Positions 26,664-36,232 are shown, counted from the stretch's first letter. The stretch is 64,000 bases of DNA from Haemophilus haemolyticus M19501 (GCF_000222025.1 NZ_AFQO01000015.1:214407-278406), one strand, 5' to 3'. A program made the numbers and translations. Notes: a model not told the origin generated them from the sequence alone.

Positions 26664-29246
26664 TTATTGACAGACTTTTTCATATTGTTGCATTTGGGTG
26701 GCATTGTCTAAATTCACGCTGTAATCAAAATGGCATTGGTTTTGCTCGCCATTTCCCCAGCTGACTTTGATTGTGCCTTTTGGCTGTTGTAAACCACCAG
26801 CAAACAGCACACCATTTTGCACCACATAACCGACAAATTGCCCTTGTTCGTCATAAGCTTCTGATGCCATTGGCAATAATTCGCCGTTCGTACGGGTTAA
26901 GTTAAACAGTACGAGGCGATTACGTTTAGTTTCAAAATCAATCACGTGAATACTATTTGCTCGCGGAATAATTTTTTTCTCCGTACCATCAAATTCAATA
27001 TTTAGCGGTAAATTTTGCGGATCGATACCAATTTCATTAATGCGATAAGGCTGGGTGTAAGGCACAATGGCATTACCGAACCAATCCAACGTTTGCCCTT
27101 GTCCACTATTCACTTCTGCACCAGCTGCACCATCTGCATGCACCACCGCAAAACTGTCGCCAACAGATTCGCCAAAAGTTATTCCGTGGCGATGTGCAAC
27201 CACGACACCAGATAAATTAGAACTCATTTGACGAGATCCACGATTATCTCTAGAAGCAGAAGCATCAAAGTCGAAATAAGAATTACGATAACTCATATTT
27301 GCTGACATATTGCGATATCCCTCTTGTCCTGAGTTGCCATATACGCCATAACTCCATTGACTATTTTTACCAAAACTTCCATTGATACCAATTTGGCTAC
27401 TGCTATTACCTGCCGAATTACGTGCATAATTAGACGAAAGTGAATGGTTATGACCTAACGGCACACTCATACTCAAATAAATTTGGTTATCGCGCTGCCC
27501 ACTTTGTCGATCAATCGTTTGTGAAAAGCCGATTTGATAACTTAGCCATTTAAAACGATTCGCATAAGAGAGTTGATATTGATGATAACTGCCTGATTTA
27601 TTCCAATAATTACGTGTTGCGCCAACTAAATATAAACTTCCCCATTTATCAAAATCTTGAATAATGGATAGTTGATACTGATTTTTAGGGCGAGGCGATA
27701 ACACAGAAAAAAAGCTTTTACCAATGAAATGATTCGCATTAATCACGTCACTTAAACTATAAAAATCACGAGAAGAATAACGATAGGCTGCTAGCGTAAT
27801 ATTGGTGCGAGTGCGGTTAAAATTAATACTGTAATTACCATGTAAACTATAACCTTTTCGCACGCTTGGCTGTGTGTTCATTGCACCATTTTCATCCACA
27901 AGACTGTGCGGCAAAAAGGTACTACGAGTCCAAGTACTATCTACAGAAAACGCACCAATCGGGGTATTCAATCCTAACCCTAACGCACCTGACAAATAAT
28001 TTTTACTATAAGTCACACCTGTATTAATAGTAATATTATTATACAAACCATATTGCAACATACTTTGCGCGACATTATCAGGATAGATTTCTTCCCCGCT
28101 GCGATAACGCCCAGCAGCGACTTGATAGCGGAATTGTCCCATTCTAATTAGAGGGGCAACATTAGAAAACGGCACGATAAATGACCGCACTTTGCCGTCT
28201 GCCTCTTTGATTTCCACCGTGAGATCGCCGTTATAGCCACTAGAATAAAGATCATCGATCACAAAAGGCCCAGGCGTAACATTAGTTTGATAAATGATAT
28301 TGCCATTTTGATAAATGCTCACTACGGCATTACTATTTGCAATACCCTGCACACGAGGCGCAAAGCCAAGTTGTGATGGCGAGAGCATTCGATCATCAGA
28401 GGAAATATCAATACCACGTAATGCAAACCCTTCGACCACTTGTCCAGATGTATAAAAATCGCCTAAAGTAACCAGCCCACGAATCGGTGCAAAATCTCTC
28501 TGTACATAGGTTTCGTAAGTTTGGTACGGCGTATTGTAGCTTTGCCCTTCACTTTGGCTCCAACTTTTTGAACCAGAATGACGAAATGCCCAATTACCTA
28601 AATTAACCCCTGTTCGCAAATTTAAAAACATTTGCGAAGATTGCGAACCTTGGTTTGCATAACGACTGTGGTTAATATTGTAATCAGCAAACGCTGCCAC
28701 ATCGCCTGTTTGCCAACGGCTTGGCGAAATGTAATCGCGAGGGCGATTGATGGTTAAGGCTTGTGCAATCGTAAATTCTAAACGCTGTTGCCCTGTGTTA
28801 AATACCGCTTTCCCATCAGGAATTGCGTCTTGAATAAACACACACTCTTTCTCACTTGGGGAGCGTTTAATAGCAGCTGATTCTAGATCCAACAAAGCTT
28901 CTAATTCAGGGGTAAAACAAAGCTGTGCAAAAGGCATATCTGCATTTTCATTATCACGAAAACGCAATGTCATTTCGCCTTTTTCTTTGCCGTTTACCCA
29001 AACAGCAGCTGGGTATTCTCCAGGTAATACGCTGTTTTTTTGTTGAAAACGTGCAACATCAATGTTAGAACCATTACCGCCCATATTCAAAAAGCCAGCA
29101 CTAAATTCCACATCTTCATCTTCTACATTCAAGCTTTCTTTTGGTGTATTTGGCACGTTTTCCGCCTTTGCATACAAGGGAAAACAAGCCAATCCAATTA
29201 AAAAACCAATTAGACTTAAACGCGGATTAAAAGAAAATTCTCTCAT
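26664..29246 (-). CDS. Fimbrial outer-membrane usher (HifC/PapC family)
   Basis: 860-residue usher that secretes and assembles pilins at the outer membrane. After the signal peptide (to about YAKAEN) comes the N-terminal chaperone-binding domain (VEFSAGFLNMGGNGSNIDVA), then the 24-strand beta-barrel with internal plug (family signature QSEGQSYNTPYQTYET... SRDFYSLSD), and C-terminal domains ending with a Cys pair (QCHFDYSV ... YEKVCQ). It is separated from the chaperone gene by 234 bases that hold inverted-repeat elements, which is unusual for an operon usually packed tightly. Confidence 0.92.
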   Translation of the reverse strand: MREFSFNPRLSLIGFLIGLACFPLYAKAENVPNTPKESLNVEDEDVEFSAGFLNMGGNGSNIDVARFQQKNSVLPGEYPAAVWVNGKEKGEMTLRFRDNENADMPFAQLCFTPELEALLDLESAAIKRSPSEKECVFIQDAIPDGKAVFNTGQQRLEFTIAQALTINRPRDYISPSRWQTGDVAAFADYNINHSRYANQGSQSSQMFLNLRTGVNLGNWAFRHSGSKSWSQSEGQSYNTPYQTYETYVQRDFAPIRGLVTLGDFYTSGQVVEGFALRGIDISSDDRMLSPSQLGFAPRVQGIANSNAVVSIYQNGNIIYQTNVTPGPFVIDDLYSSGYNGDLTVEIKEADGKVRSFIVPFSNVAPLIRMGQFRYQVAAGRYRSGEEIYPDNVAQSMLQYGLYNNITINTGVTYSKNYLSGALGLGLNTPIGAFSVDSTWTRSTFLPHSLVDENGAMNTQPSVRKGYSLHGNYSINFNRTRTNITLAAYRYSSRDFYSLSDVINANHFIGKSFFSVLSPRPKNQYQLSIIQDFDKWGSLYLVGATRNYWNKSGSYHQYQLSYANRFKWLSYQIGFSQTIDRQSGQRDNQIYLSMSVPLGHNHSLSSNYARNSAGNSSSQIGINGSFGKNSQWSYGVYGNSGQEGYRNMSANMSYRNSYFDFDASASRDNRGSRQMSSNLSGVVVAHRHGITFGESVGDSFAVVHADGAAGAEVNSGQGQTLDWFGNAIVPYTQPYRINEIGIDPQNLPLNIEFDGTEKKIIPRANSIHVIDFETKRNRLVLFNLTRTNGELLPMASEAYDEQGQFVGYVVQNGVLFAGGLQQPKGTIKVSWGNGEQNQCHFDYSVNLDNATQMQQYEKVCQ

Positions 29247-29285
29247 AATATCTCGTTAATAATTATTGGATTACGCTCACGATAA

Positions 29286-29340
29286 AATGAATATAACCAA
29301 CGATAACAATTTGAATTAAACGCGTGGGCTTACGCCCACG
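29286..29340. mobile_element. Half copy of the 85-bp MITE-like element
   Basis: The core (AATGAATATAACCAACGATA) and one palindromic end (GTGGGCTTACGCCCAC, 29324-29339) match copy 3, but the other terminal repeat is missing. Confidence 0.5.
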
Positions 29341-29378
29341 GTCAAATGAATATATTCATCGCATCACCCCAAAACCTC

Positions 29379-29463
29379 GTAGGGTGGGCGTAAGCCCACG
29401 GTAAAGTGAATATGACCAATCATAACCATTTGAGTTAAACGCGTGGGCTTAAGCCCACCCTAC
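29379..29463. mobile_element. 85-bp MITE-like element, copy 3, opposite orientation
   Basis: Terminal repeats at 29379-29400 and 29442-29463 with one mismatch. The core matches the reverse complement of copies 1 and 2 (for example TGAATATG ... ATTTGAGTTAAA versus TAAATATG ... ATTTGGGTTAAA), so this copy is inverted relative to those downstream of the tip gene. Confidence 0.68.
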
Positions 29464-29480
29464 GTTAGCTCAGCGTACGG

Positions 29481-30188
29481 TTAATTGATGGTTGATTCGC
29501 CAGCTACATCGCCGCCATAATCGTTAATTAACGACCATTTTACTTTTTGTCCGTTATTTACACCTTTTACGTCAAATTCGCCTTGGCTAAAAGGGGCAAC
29601 CATCACAGCTTCAGGGGCGGATTTACCACCAACTGTGGCTTGGGTAAAGGTTAAATAATAAGGTGTTGGGTTGTCTGCCCAAAGTTTGCCGCCTTTGGCA
29701 AGCCATTTGACTTTTTTGTAGGCTTCTGCTGGTGGATAAGGCAAATTGCTTGGACGGTAAAAGAGTTTTAAACGGCTACGCACCGAAAACTGCAAATAAT
29801 TCGGGTTGTCTTTTAAATAGGCTTTACTTGGTTTAGGTGGAATATCCAATAAGTTAAAATAATAAAGCGATTCACGATCTTGTGGTAAAGCTTGTGTGCC
29901 AGTAAAGGTGATACGCAAGGTTTGCCCTTGATTCCCCTCCACACGCGTGACGGGTGGCGTAATAATAAATGGCACCTGTGCTTGGCTGCCTTGTTTGTCT
30001 TCAATCCAGCTTTGCACCAAAGCGGGGGAACTATCTTGATTATTCAATTGCACATTGAGACTGCTTTGATTCCCTGGGTAAATTAAACGCGTACCAAGAA
30101 TAATCACACTAGCGTGAGCGGAAAAAGTGGCAAATAAACAGGATAAAATCGCAGAAATAAAAATAGACTTTTTAGAACAGGACAACAT
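29481..30188 (-). CDS. Periplasmic pilus chaperone (HifB/PapD family)
   Basis: Two Ig-like domain chaperone of 235 residues with a signal peptide (to about FSAHAS). The conserved N-terminal strand is VIILGTRLIYPGNQSSLNVQL; the family signature around LYYFNLLDIPPKP and the following RLKLFYRPSNLP are clear, and the carboxylate-anchoring Arg (TRLIYPG) is present. It delivers all subunits to the usher. It is preceded by the major pilin on the same strand and followed by the repeat-filled gap before the usher. Confidence 0.92.
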   Translation of the reverse strand: MLSCSKKSIFISAILSCLFATFSAHASVIILGTRLIYPGNQSSLNVQLNNQDSSPALVQSWIEDKQGSQAQVPFIITPPVTRVEGNQGQTLRITFTGTQALPQDRESLYYFNLLDIPPKPSKAYLKDNPNYLQFSVRSRLKLFYRPSNLPYPPAEAYKKVKWLAKGGKLWADNPTPYYLTFTQATVGGKSAPEAVMVAPFSQGEFDVKGVNNGQKVKWSLINDYGGDVAGESTIN

Positions 30189-30266
30189 ACATCACTCTCT
30201 TAGCATAAATAATGATACCGAAAAGCCCACCAAAAGGTGGGCAAGGGAATAAACGTAATATTTTGA

Positions 30267-30872
30267 TTACTCGTATGCTAAGTCTAATTCAGCTTCGGCT
30301 TTTACTTTACCTGCTGTAGATTGACCTGTTGCGTAGTAACGGGCAAGGAAGTTTATCTCTGGCGTTGTAGAAAGATTAGTTACGCGTAATTTAGCATCTA
30401 CATCATTTTGTCCAAGTTTTAATCCATTGCCGTTAGTATCAGCAAATTGAATATTAACAAATGAAGCTGGATCATTCTTCTCGATATTTTTTAATGTAAA
30501 CTGATTAGCAGTATCTACATTTTCAGTATGGTTAAAGGTAACAGAGACTTTATTTTTAGTAGTTTGATTCTCTGTACCTGTATGTGGATCATGAACGCCA
30601 TTTGTAGTGAGACAGTTTACTAAATGAATAGTAACTAATTGTTGAGCTGCCACGTCACCTTTTTGTTTTAAACTATTTGTACCTACTGTATCCAACTTAA
30701 CATGTTTATCTCTATCATTCATAGAAATTTCACAAGTTTGAGTCACAACTTCACCATTAACGGTAATTTTTGCATGAGTTGCGGATTGGTTTTGTGTTTG
30801 TACCGCCGCTGCAAACGCACTATTAGCACCAAATACCCCTAATGCTAATAAAGCTAAGATTGTTTTTTTCAT
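30267..30872 (-). CDS. Major fimbrial subunit (pilin)
   Basis: First gene of the operon, 201 residues from MKKTILALLALG (AGGATG in front; the longer frame has 19 extra N-terminal codons without support). Signal peptide ends at NSAFAA. Pilin features: Cys pair in QTCEISM and LVNCLTT, and a C-terminal donor-strand motif ending AELDLAYE. It differs strongly from what I recall of classical HifA, and it is transcribed in the same direction as the chaperone, whereas hifA is divergent from hifBCDE. It resembles the additional fimbrial operons reported for biogroup aegyptius; that link is inference. Confidence 0.82.
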   Translation of the reverse strand: MKKTILALLALGVFGANSAFAAAVQTQNQSATHAKITVNGEVVTQTCEISMNDRDKHVKLDTVGTNSLKQKGDVAAQQLVTIHLVNCLTTNGVHDPHTGTENQTTKNKVSVTFNHTENVDTANQFTLKNIEKNDPASFVNIQFADTNGNGLKLGQNDVDAKLRVTNLSTTPEINFLARYYATGQSTAGKVKAEAELDLAYE

Positions 30873-30969
30873 TTTAAACATCCTATATAAAAACTTTAGA
30901 ATAAATTTCATCCTAGATCGGATGACCACGTTTAAACCCGATTTTTTAGAGTAAAAACTAACCCATTCT

Positions 30970-30983
30970 AAAAAAAAAAAAAA
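30970..30983 (-). promoter_or_regulatory. 14-base poly-T tract upstream of the pilin operon (possible phase-variable promoter)
   Basis: On the minus strand the order is TTGCAT, then the T tract, then AGAATGGG, about 100 bases before the pilin ATG. TTGCAT and TAGAAT could be -35 and -10 boxes with a spacer of 12, too short for a good promoter; tract growth would move the spacer toward 16-18. Long homopolymers are hypermutable. Confidence 0.5.
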
Positions 30984-31046
30984 TGCAAGCTGTATAAATA
31001 TCAGGGTGATTTGATGAATTTCTTTATTTTTCTAGATATTAAGACA

Positions 31047-31085
31047 AAAAAAAACGCTTGTAATATACACTACAAGCGTTTTTTA
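31047..31085 (-). terminator. modC terminator
   Basis: Stem AAAACGCTTGTA / TACAAGCGTTTT with an eight-base loop and a long T-run on the minus strand; A/T-rich on both sides. Confidence 0.85.
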
Positions 31086-31124
31086 TATTATGTCATATTA
31101 GTGTTTTATTCAGTAAAGCGTTTA

Positions 31125-32180
31125 CTACATCACCGACACCGCTTTAATTTGAACATAAATATCTTGCCCAACAACAAAACGCAGTTCATTTTGCGCCCAT
31201 TTACTGATACTTGCCCAAATCTTATGCCCTTCCACTAATACAGCAAGATCCACTCGAGAATCTTGTATCTCAATTTGTGTAATTTTGCCACGTAAAATAT
31301 TACGAATGCTTGTTTGTTCTGGCTTTTGCAGTGTAATAGAAACATCTGAACTATAAATACAAACTCGCACTCGCTCGCCTACATTAGCGAGTACTTGATG
31401 AATCCAAAGTGCTTGTTCGCCTAGCGAAAGTGCGGTCATTTTATAAGGTGGATTATGCAAATGAACGGGCAAAGCAAGTACACTACTCTGTTCACTTTCC
31501 CCTTTCCAAGGGGCAAAAATAGAACTATTCCAAATTTTTTCTACGCTGTCATAGGCTTTCACAATGCCGTTTTCCATCAGCACAACGCGATCAGCTAAAC
31601 GCAACAATTCGTCCAAGCTATGTGTAACATATAAAATCGGGATATTAATTTCTTTAGAAAGACGTTCCAAATATTGCATTAGCTCGCGTTTGCGGGGAAC
31701 ATCAAGGGCAGAAAGTGGTTCGTCCATCAGTAAAATGTCGGGCTCAGCCAATAATGCTCGACCAATTGCTACACGCTGCTTTTCACCACCAGAAAGCGTG
31801 AGCGGATAACGCTTTAATAAGTGAGTAATGCCGAGAAGATCGACAATATAATTAAAATCATCTTGCGAGACATTTTTCATGCCATAGCGCAAATTACCTT
31901 TCACGGTGTAGTGAGGAAATAAACGCGCATCTTGGAATACATAGCCAATTTTACGCAAGTGAGTCGGCAATGATTCTTGGCTTTCCATATCCACTAAAGT
32001 GCGGTCATTTAAACGGATGAATCCTTCGTCTGGTTGTATCAAACCACTGACGAGATTAATCAACGATGTTTTGCCTGAGCCAGACAAACCGAAAATAGCT
32101 GTCACACCTTGATCTGGCACTTGTATATTCGCTTGCAAGGCAAGTTGCCCGAGCTGTTTTTTCACATTAATCTGCAACAT
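31125..32180 (-). CDS. modC: Molybdate ABC transporter ATP-binding protein
   Basis: ABC ATPase with Walker [11 protein letters not shown] (31-40), signature [10 protein letters not shown] and Walker [15 protein letters not shown]-terminal molybdate-binding (mop) domain lies at about 285-351 ([20 protein letters not shown]). Length 351 (E. coli 352). It overlaps modB by 14 bases. Two uptake signals lie inside it (31429-31437 and 31997-32005). Confidence 0.96.
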   Translation of the reverse strand: MLQINVKKQLGQLALQANIQVPDQGVTAIFGLSGSGKTSLINLVSGLIQPDEGFIRLNDRTLVDMESQESLPTHLRKIGYVFQDARLFPHYTVKGNLRYGMKNVSQDDFNYIVDLLGITHLLKRYPLTLSGGEKQRVAIGRALLAEPDILLMDEPLSALDVPRKRELMQYLERLSKEINIPILYVTHSLDELLRLADRVVLMENGIVKAYDSVEKIWNSSIFAPWKGESEQSSVLALPVHLHNPPYKMTALSLGEQALWIHQVLANVGERVRVCIYSSDVSITLQKPEQTSIRNILRGKITQIEIQDSRVDLAVLVEGHKIWASISKWAQNELRFVVGQDIYVQIKAVSVM

Positions 32181-32895
32181 TTCCTTGTCCTAATTTTTTC
32201 TGCATTCGCTTGCTCAACCACTCTGACAATAGCAAAGAAATCAATGAAAGAATGATAGCAAATAAACATAAGCGAGCAGTTTGTTCTTCTGCGCTAGGTG
32301 TTTGAATAAAAGAATACATCGCAAGGGGAATGGTTTGAGTTTCGCCTGCAATGTTCGATACAAAGGTTATAGTCGCACCAAATTCTCCTAATGATCGCGC
32401 GAAACCAAGAACAAGCCCAGCTAAAACCCCAGGTAAAGAAAGTGGCAAGGTTATTGTAAAAAATACACGCCAAGCAGAAGCGCCCAATGTTTGTGCTGCT
32501 TGCTCCAATTTAATATCAATATTTTCTAAAGAAAGTCGAATCGCACGAACAACCAATGGAAAGGCAACCACTGCGGAGGAAAGCACCGCACCTTTCCAAC
32601 TAAAACCAAAAGATAAGCCAAACCACTGATATAAATACTTGCCAATGAAACCATTGCGCCCCATTGCCACAAGCAATAGATAACCGATAACCACAGGAGG
32701 CAACACTAAAGGCAAATGAATTACGCCAGTAATCAGGGATTTGCCATAGAAGTTTTTGCGCGCTAAGAGCCACGCGACAAAAATGGCTAACGGCAAACTC
32801 CAAAGCATGGAACTAATAGCGACACTCAAACTTAAATTAATCGCTGAGATTTCCATTGGCGTCAAATTGAAAAATGAAAAAATTTGGGTAAGCAA
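32167..32895 (-). CDS. modB: Molybdate ABC transporter permease
   Basis: Five-helix permease with the EAA-like loop [26 protein letters not shown] that contacts ModC. The longest frame starts at TTG (242 residues, weak AGAGG in front); an internal ATG at [11 protein letters not shown] (32856) gives 229 residues, the E. coli length, and is likely the true start. It lies 121 bases after modA, with a hairpin between. Confidence 0.93.
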   Translation of the reverse strand: MLTQIFSFFNLTPMEISAINLSLSVAISSMLWSLPLAIFVAWLLARKNFYGKSLITGVIHLPLVLPPVVIGYLLLVAMGRNGFIGKYLYQWFGLSFGFSWKGAVLSSAVVAFPLVVRAIRLSLENIDIKLEQAAQTLGASAWRVFFTITLPLSLPGVLAGLVLGFARSLGEFGATITFVSNIAGETQTIPLAMYSFIQTPSAEEQTARLCLFAIILSLISLLLSEWLSKRMQKKLGQGNVAD

Positions 32896-32973
32896 AATGA
32901 ATAGCCTCTGTTTAAATGTCTGATTGATGGGAAAAATCCCACATTTACGAGAGATATAATAACGCTAATAACA

Positions 32974-32995
32974 AAGGGCAGAAATATCTGCCCTT
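32974..32995 (-). terminator. Hairpin between modA and modB
   Basis: Stem AAGGGCAGA / TCTGCCCTT with a short loop and only a weak T-rich tail on the minus strand. It may lower modBC expression relative to the binding protein or protect the modA mRNA end. Confidence 0.5.
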
Positions 32996-33016
32996 AATAA
33001 ATGTTAAAATGCCACC

Positions 33017-33781
33017 TTATTTTGCAGAGAAACCATACCCTACAAGCACTTTCTTCGCTGCATCTGATTCTAAATATTTCAAGAAATCGCGAGAATCCGC
33101 ATTATCATGACCTTTCACAATAGAAACAGGATAAACAACTGGTTTATGACTATCCGCTGGGAAAACCGCAACCGTTTTAACTTGTTGGCTAACTTTTGCA
33201 TCAGTGCTGTACACAATACCGTAAGGTGCTTCTGCACGTTCAACTAAAGCTAATGCGCCACGCACATCTTTAGCACGCGCTAAACGATCTTGCACTTTAT
33301 CCCATAAATTTAATTTGGTTAATGCTTCTTCTGCATATTGACCTGCTGGTACGTGCGCAGGATCGCCAACAGATAAATAGCTATCTTTTAATGCATTAAT
33401 CCATTCGCCTTTTGCAATATCCACAGAATTTACCGCACTTTTTGCTGGTGCGATTAAGACTAAATCATTGCCCACTAAAACTTTTTCGGTTTCTTTCACC
33501 GTTAAATCTTTTTCAGAAAGATATTTCATCCATTTATTGCTTGCAGAGACAAAAATATCTGCTGGCGCGCCTTCTTCAATTTGTTTTGCTAAAGTTGAAG
33601 AAGACGCGAAAGAAAACACTACTTCATTTTTCGGATTTTGTTTTGCGTAATCTTTTGCTACTTGTTGTAAAGCATCTGTCATTGAAGCAGCTGCAAATAC
33701 AGTCACTTTAGCGGATGCCGCAAAGGAAAATCCTAATCCTGCTATTAAAAGTGCGGTTGAAATTTTAGTTAATTTTTTCAT
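33017..33781 (-). CDS. modA: Molybdate ABC transporter periplasmic binding protein
   Basis: 254-residue class D substrate-binding protein. Signal peptide ends at FAASA. Oxyanion-binding signature VFAAASMTDALQQVA at the start of the mature protein, then SFASSSTLAKQIEEGAPADIFVSAS. AGGAG precedes the ATG. First gene of modABC, divergent from the regulator modE. Confidence 0.96.
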   Translation of the reverse strand: MKKLTKISTALLIAGLGFSFAASAKVTVFAAASMTDALQQVAKDYAKQNPKNEVVFSFASSSTLAKQIEEGAPADIFVSASNKWMKYLSEKDLTVKETEKVLVGNDLVLIAPAKSAVNSVDIAKGEWINALKDSYLSVGDPAHVPAGQYAEEALTKLNLWDKVQDRLARAKDVRGALALVERAEAPYGIVYSTDAKVSQQVKTVAVFPADSHKPVVYPVSIVKGHDNADSRDFLKYLESDAAKKVLVGYGFSAK

Positions 33782-33855
33782 AAATCATCTCCTATGATTG
33801 AACGTTATCTACTTAATTATATATTGAAATAAATAACAATCATATAGCAAAAGAA

Positions 33856-33880
33856 AAATTATTTAGTAAAATATATAACG
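33856..33880. promoter_or_regulatory. Candidate ModE operator
   Basis: The modA-modE gap contains TATATAACG at 33872-33880, a good half-site of the ModE palindrome (CGTTATATA ... TATATAACG). The left half, around 33857-33865, is poor. Another CGTTAT lies at about 33802 next to the modA start. Confidence 0.35.
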
Positions 33881-33918
33881 CTTAGGCTTACCACTTAGGA
33901 TTACTTAGGGACAGCAAA

Positions 33919-34686
33919 ATGAAAAACACCGAAATTTTACTCACCATTAAACTTCAACAAGCACTTTTTATCGATCCAAAACGCGTGCGTTTACTAAAAG
34001 AAATTCAACAATGCGGTTCGATTAATCAAGCAGCGAAAAATGCAAAAGTGAGCTATAAAAGTGCGTGGGATCATTTAGAAGCGATGAATAAAATCAGCCC
34101 TCGCCCATTGCTTGAACGAAATACAGGTGGAAAAAATGGCGGAGGCACGGCGCTTACCACTTATGCCGAGCGCTTGCTACAACTTTATGATTTATTAGAA
34201 CGTACGCAAGAACACGCTTTTCATATTCTACAAGATGAATCCGTACCGTTAGATAGTTTACTCACGGCAACTGCACGTTTTTCTTTACAAAGTAGCGCAC
34301 GCAATCAATTTTTTGGACGAGTGGCACAACAGAGAATTATTGACGCCCGTTGTGTTGTGGATGTGAATGTGCAAGGATTACCAACGCCGTTGCAAGTTTC
34401 TATTACCACAAAAAGCTCGGCTCATTTGAAACTGATTACAGAAAAAGAAGTGATGCTGATGTTCAAAGCACCTTGGGTGAAAATTAGTGAAAAACCACTG
34501 GAGAATCAATCTAATCAGTTCCCTGTAAATATCAAATCACTCAATGAAGAAGAAGCCATCCTTCAATTTGCTGAAAGCGACATTGAATTTTGTGCCACAG
34601 TCCACCAGCCGCATCAATGGCAAATCGGACAACAAGTTTGGATTCATATTGATCAAGAGCAAATTATTTTAGCGACGCTGGGCTAA
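33919..34686 (+). CDS. modE: Molybdate-responsive transcriptional regulator
   Basis: 255 residues (E. coli 262). N-terminal winged helix domain (1-115: IQQCGSINQAAKNAKVSYKSAWDHLEAMN, RNTGGKNGGGTALTTYAERLL) followed by two mop domains (about 120-185 and 190-255: SSARNQFFGRV; QWQIGQQVWIHID) that bind molybdate. AGGGACAG precedes the ATG. Expected to repress modABC, with which it shares the divergent promoter region. Confidence 0.95.
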   Translation: MKNTEILLTIKLQQALFIDPKRVRLLKEIQQCGSINQAAKNAKVSYKSAWDHLEAMNKISPRPLLERNTGGKNGGGTALTTYAERLLQLYDLLERTQEHAFHILQDESVPLDSLLTATARFSLQSSARNQFFGRVAQQRIIDARCVVDVNVQGLPTPLQVSITTKSSAHLKLITEKEVMLMFKAPWVKISEKPLENQSNQFPVNIKSLNEEEAILQFAESDIEFCATVHQPHQWQIGQQVWIHIDQEQIILATLG

Positions 34687-34726
34687 TCCCAAAGTGCGGT
34701 AAATTCTGAAGGAAGATTTATCCTAT

Positions 34727-34756
34727 AAAAAAACAGGCTTAATGCCTGTTTTTTCT
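34727..34756. terminator. Bidirectional terminator between modE and ybbJ
   Basis: Stem AAAAACAGGC / GCCTGTTTTTT with a six-base loop between convergent genes. A single uptake signal precedes it at 34692-34700. Confidence 0.85.
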
Positions 34757-34775
34757 TATTGAATAAAACCCAAAA

Positions 34776-35231
34776 CTAATTAGAAAGATTTTTTACAATC
34801 AGCGTAATGCCATCCACACGTTCAACTTCAATCAATGCGCCAACCGTGAGATTATCTCCTTGAATACGCCAAGTTGTATCACCAAAAGCACCTCGACCAA
34901 TTCCATTTGCGCCAAGATCTTGAACAATGCCTTGTTTACCAAGTAAGGCATGATCACGTTGATTTAATGTTGAATGAGATTGATCATGGCGATCTTTACC
35001 ATGTTGATATTTCCACCAAATCACAGAAAGTATGCAAGCTAATAGCGCGTAAAAAATAGCAAGTGAGGCAAGAGAAAGGCTTGGAAAAAGAAATTGTACA
35101 AATGCCGTCACTAAAGCCGCTAATCCCCACCATAGCAAAAATATCCCTGGTGTAAGCACTTCACCAATAAGCAAAATAAAGCCTAAAATCAGCCAATGCC
35201 AAAGCGTCCAATTTATTAACCAATCCGCCAT
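34776..35231 (-). CDS. ybbJ: NfeD-family inner-membrane protein (YbbJ-like)
   Basis: 151 residues: three hydrophobic segments (LTLWHWLILGFILLIGEV-type start, then LLWWGLAALVTAFVQFLF and LAIFYALLACILSVIWW) and a C-terminal OB-fold NfeD domain (KQGIVQDLGANGIGRGAFGDTTW ... ERVDGITLIV; shown in parts: GKQGIVQDL, GRGAFGDTTW). NfeD proteins pair with SPFH proteins; qmcA lies directly upstream as in E. coli qmcA-ybbJ. Confidence 0.85.
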   Translation of the reverse strand: MADWLINWTLWHWLILGFILLIGEVLTPGIFLLWWGLAALVTAFVQFLFPSLSLASLAIFYALLACILSVIWWKYQHGKDRHDQSHSTLNQRDHALLGKQGIVQDLGANGIGRGAFGDTTWRIQGDNLTVGALIEVERVDGITLIVKNLSN

Positions 35232-35267
35232 AGACTCTCCTATTTGTTGTAAGGGCTTTTTATTACA

Positions 35268-35308
35268 AAAGTGCGGTGATAAACGATTAAAAAAATCACC
35301 GCACTTTA
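35268..35308 (-). terminator. Uptake-signal dyad between qmcA and ybbJ
   Basis: AAAGTGCGGTGAT (from 35268) pairs with ATCACCGCACTTTA (to 35308). It is a strong stem with a 14-base loop, located inside a presumed two-gene operon, so it may attenuate ybbJ. Confidence 0.6.
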
Positions 35309-35314
35309 TCTAAA

Positions 35315-36232
35315 TTAAGATTTTTTATCGCCCTTTAATAATTCTGCAATACCAGCAACAGAACCAATTAAATTGCCCGCTTCTAATGGCATAAGCACGA
35401 CTTTACTGTTTCCTGAACTACCGATTTCTTTCAATGCTTCCGTGTATTTTTGAGCGATAAAGTAGTTAATTGCTTTGGTATCACCGCTGGTAATTGCTTC
35501 TGATACCATCTGCGTTGCTTTTGCTTCAGCTTCCGCGGCACGTTCTCGAGCTTCAGCTTGTAAAAAGGCTTCTTGTCGCTCCCCTTCCGCTTTTAAAATT
35601 CTAGCTTGTTTTTCACCTTCAGCACGGAGAATCTGAGCTTGGCGAATCCCTTCTGCCTCTAATACTTCAGCACGTTTATTTCGTTCCGCTTTCATTTGAG
35701 CATTCATTGAATCAATCAGTTCACGAGGCGGACGAACATCACGAATTTCAATACGCGTTACTTTAATCCCCCATGGATTTGTCGCTTCATCCACAATAGC
35801 CAATAATCGACTATTAATAGAATCACGTTGGGAAAGCATTTCATCAAGCTCCATCGAGCCAAGCACGGTTCGAATATTTGTCATGGTTAAATTGATGATA
35901 GCTTGTTCCAAATGGTTTACTTCATAAGCCGCACTTCGAGCATCAATCACTTGCACAAAACAAACCGCATCAATAGAAACATTGGCGTTATCTTTAGAAA
36001 TCACTTCTTGTGAAGGAATGTCTAAAACTTGTTCCATCATATTAATTTTACGGCCAATACGATCAACAAAAGGCACCACTAAATTTAGCCCAGGCATTAA
36101 TGTTCTTGTGTAACGACCGAAACGTTCGATTGTCCAGTTATAACCTTGTGGTACGGTTTTCACTGTAGAAAACAAAATTAATGCGACTAATATCACAAAA
36201 ATTAATGTAGAAATCGCGAATCCATCAAGCAT
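35315..36232 (-). CDS. qmcA: SPFH/stomatin-family membrane protein (QmcA-like)
   Basis: 305 residues, the E. coli QmcA length. One N-terminal membrane helix ([18 protein letters not shown]), the SPFH band-7 domain (about 25-190: [39 protein letters not shown]), and a long Ala/Glu-rich coiled coil (about 195-260) typical of flotillin-like oligomers. It probably forms membrane scaffolds and interacts with FtsH in E. coli; that function is inferred. AGGAG precedes the ATG. Confidence 0.9.
   Translation of the reverse strand: MLDGFAISTLIFVILVALILFSTVKTVPQGYNWTIERFGRYTRTLMPGLNLVVPFVDRIGRKINMMEQVLDIPSQEVISKDNANVSIDAVCFVQVIDARSAAYEVNHLEQAIINLTMTNIRTVLGSMELDEMLSQRDSINSRLLAIVDEATNPWGIKVTRIEIRDVRPPRELIDSMNAQMKAERNKRAEVLEAEGIRQAQILRAEGEKQARILKAEGERQEAFLQAEARERAAEAEAKATQMVSEAITSGDTKAINYFIAQKYTEALKEIGSSGNSKVVLMPLEAGNLIGSVAGIAELLKGDKKS

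Noticed and set aside
24154..30872. Annotation as the canonical hifABCDE cluster
   Set aside because: The major pilin is not divergent, there are two small minor pilins, and no TA-repeat promoter is present. Only family-level similarity is claimed.
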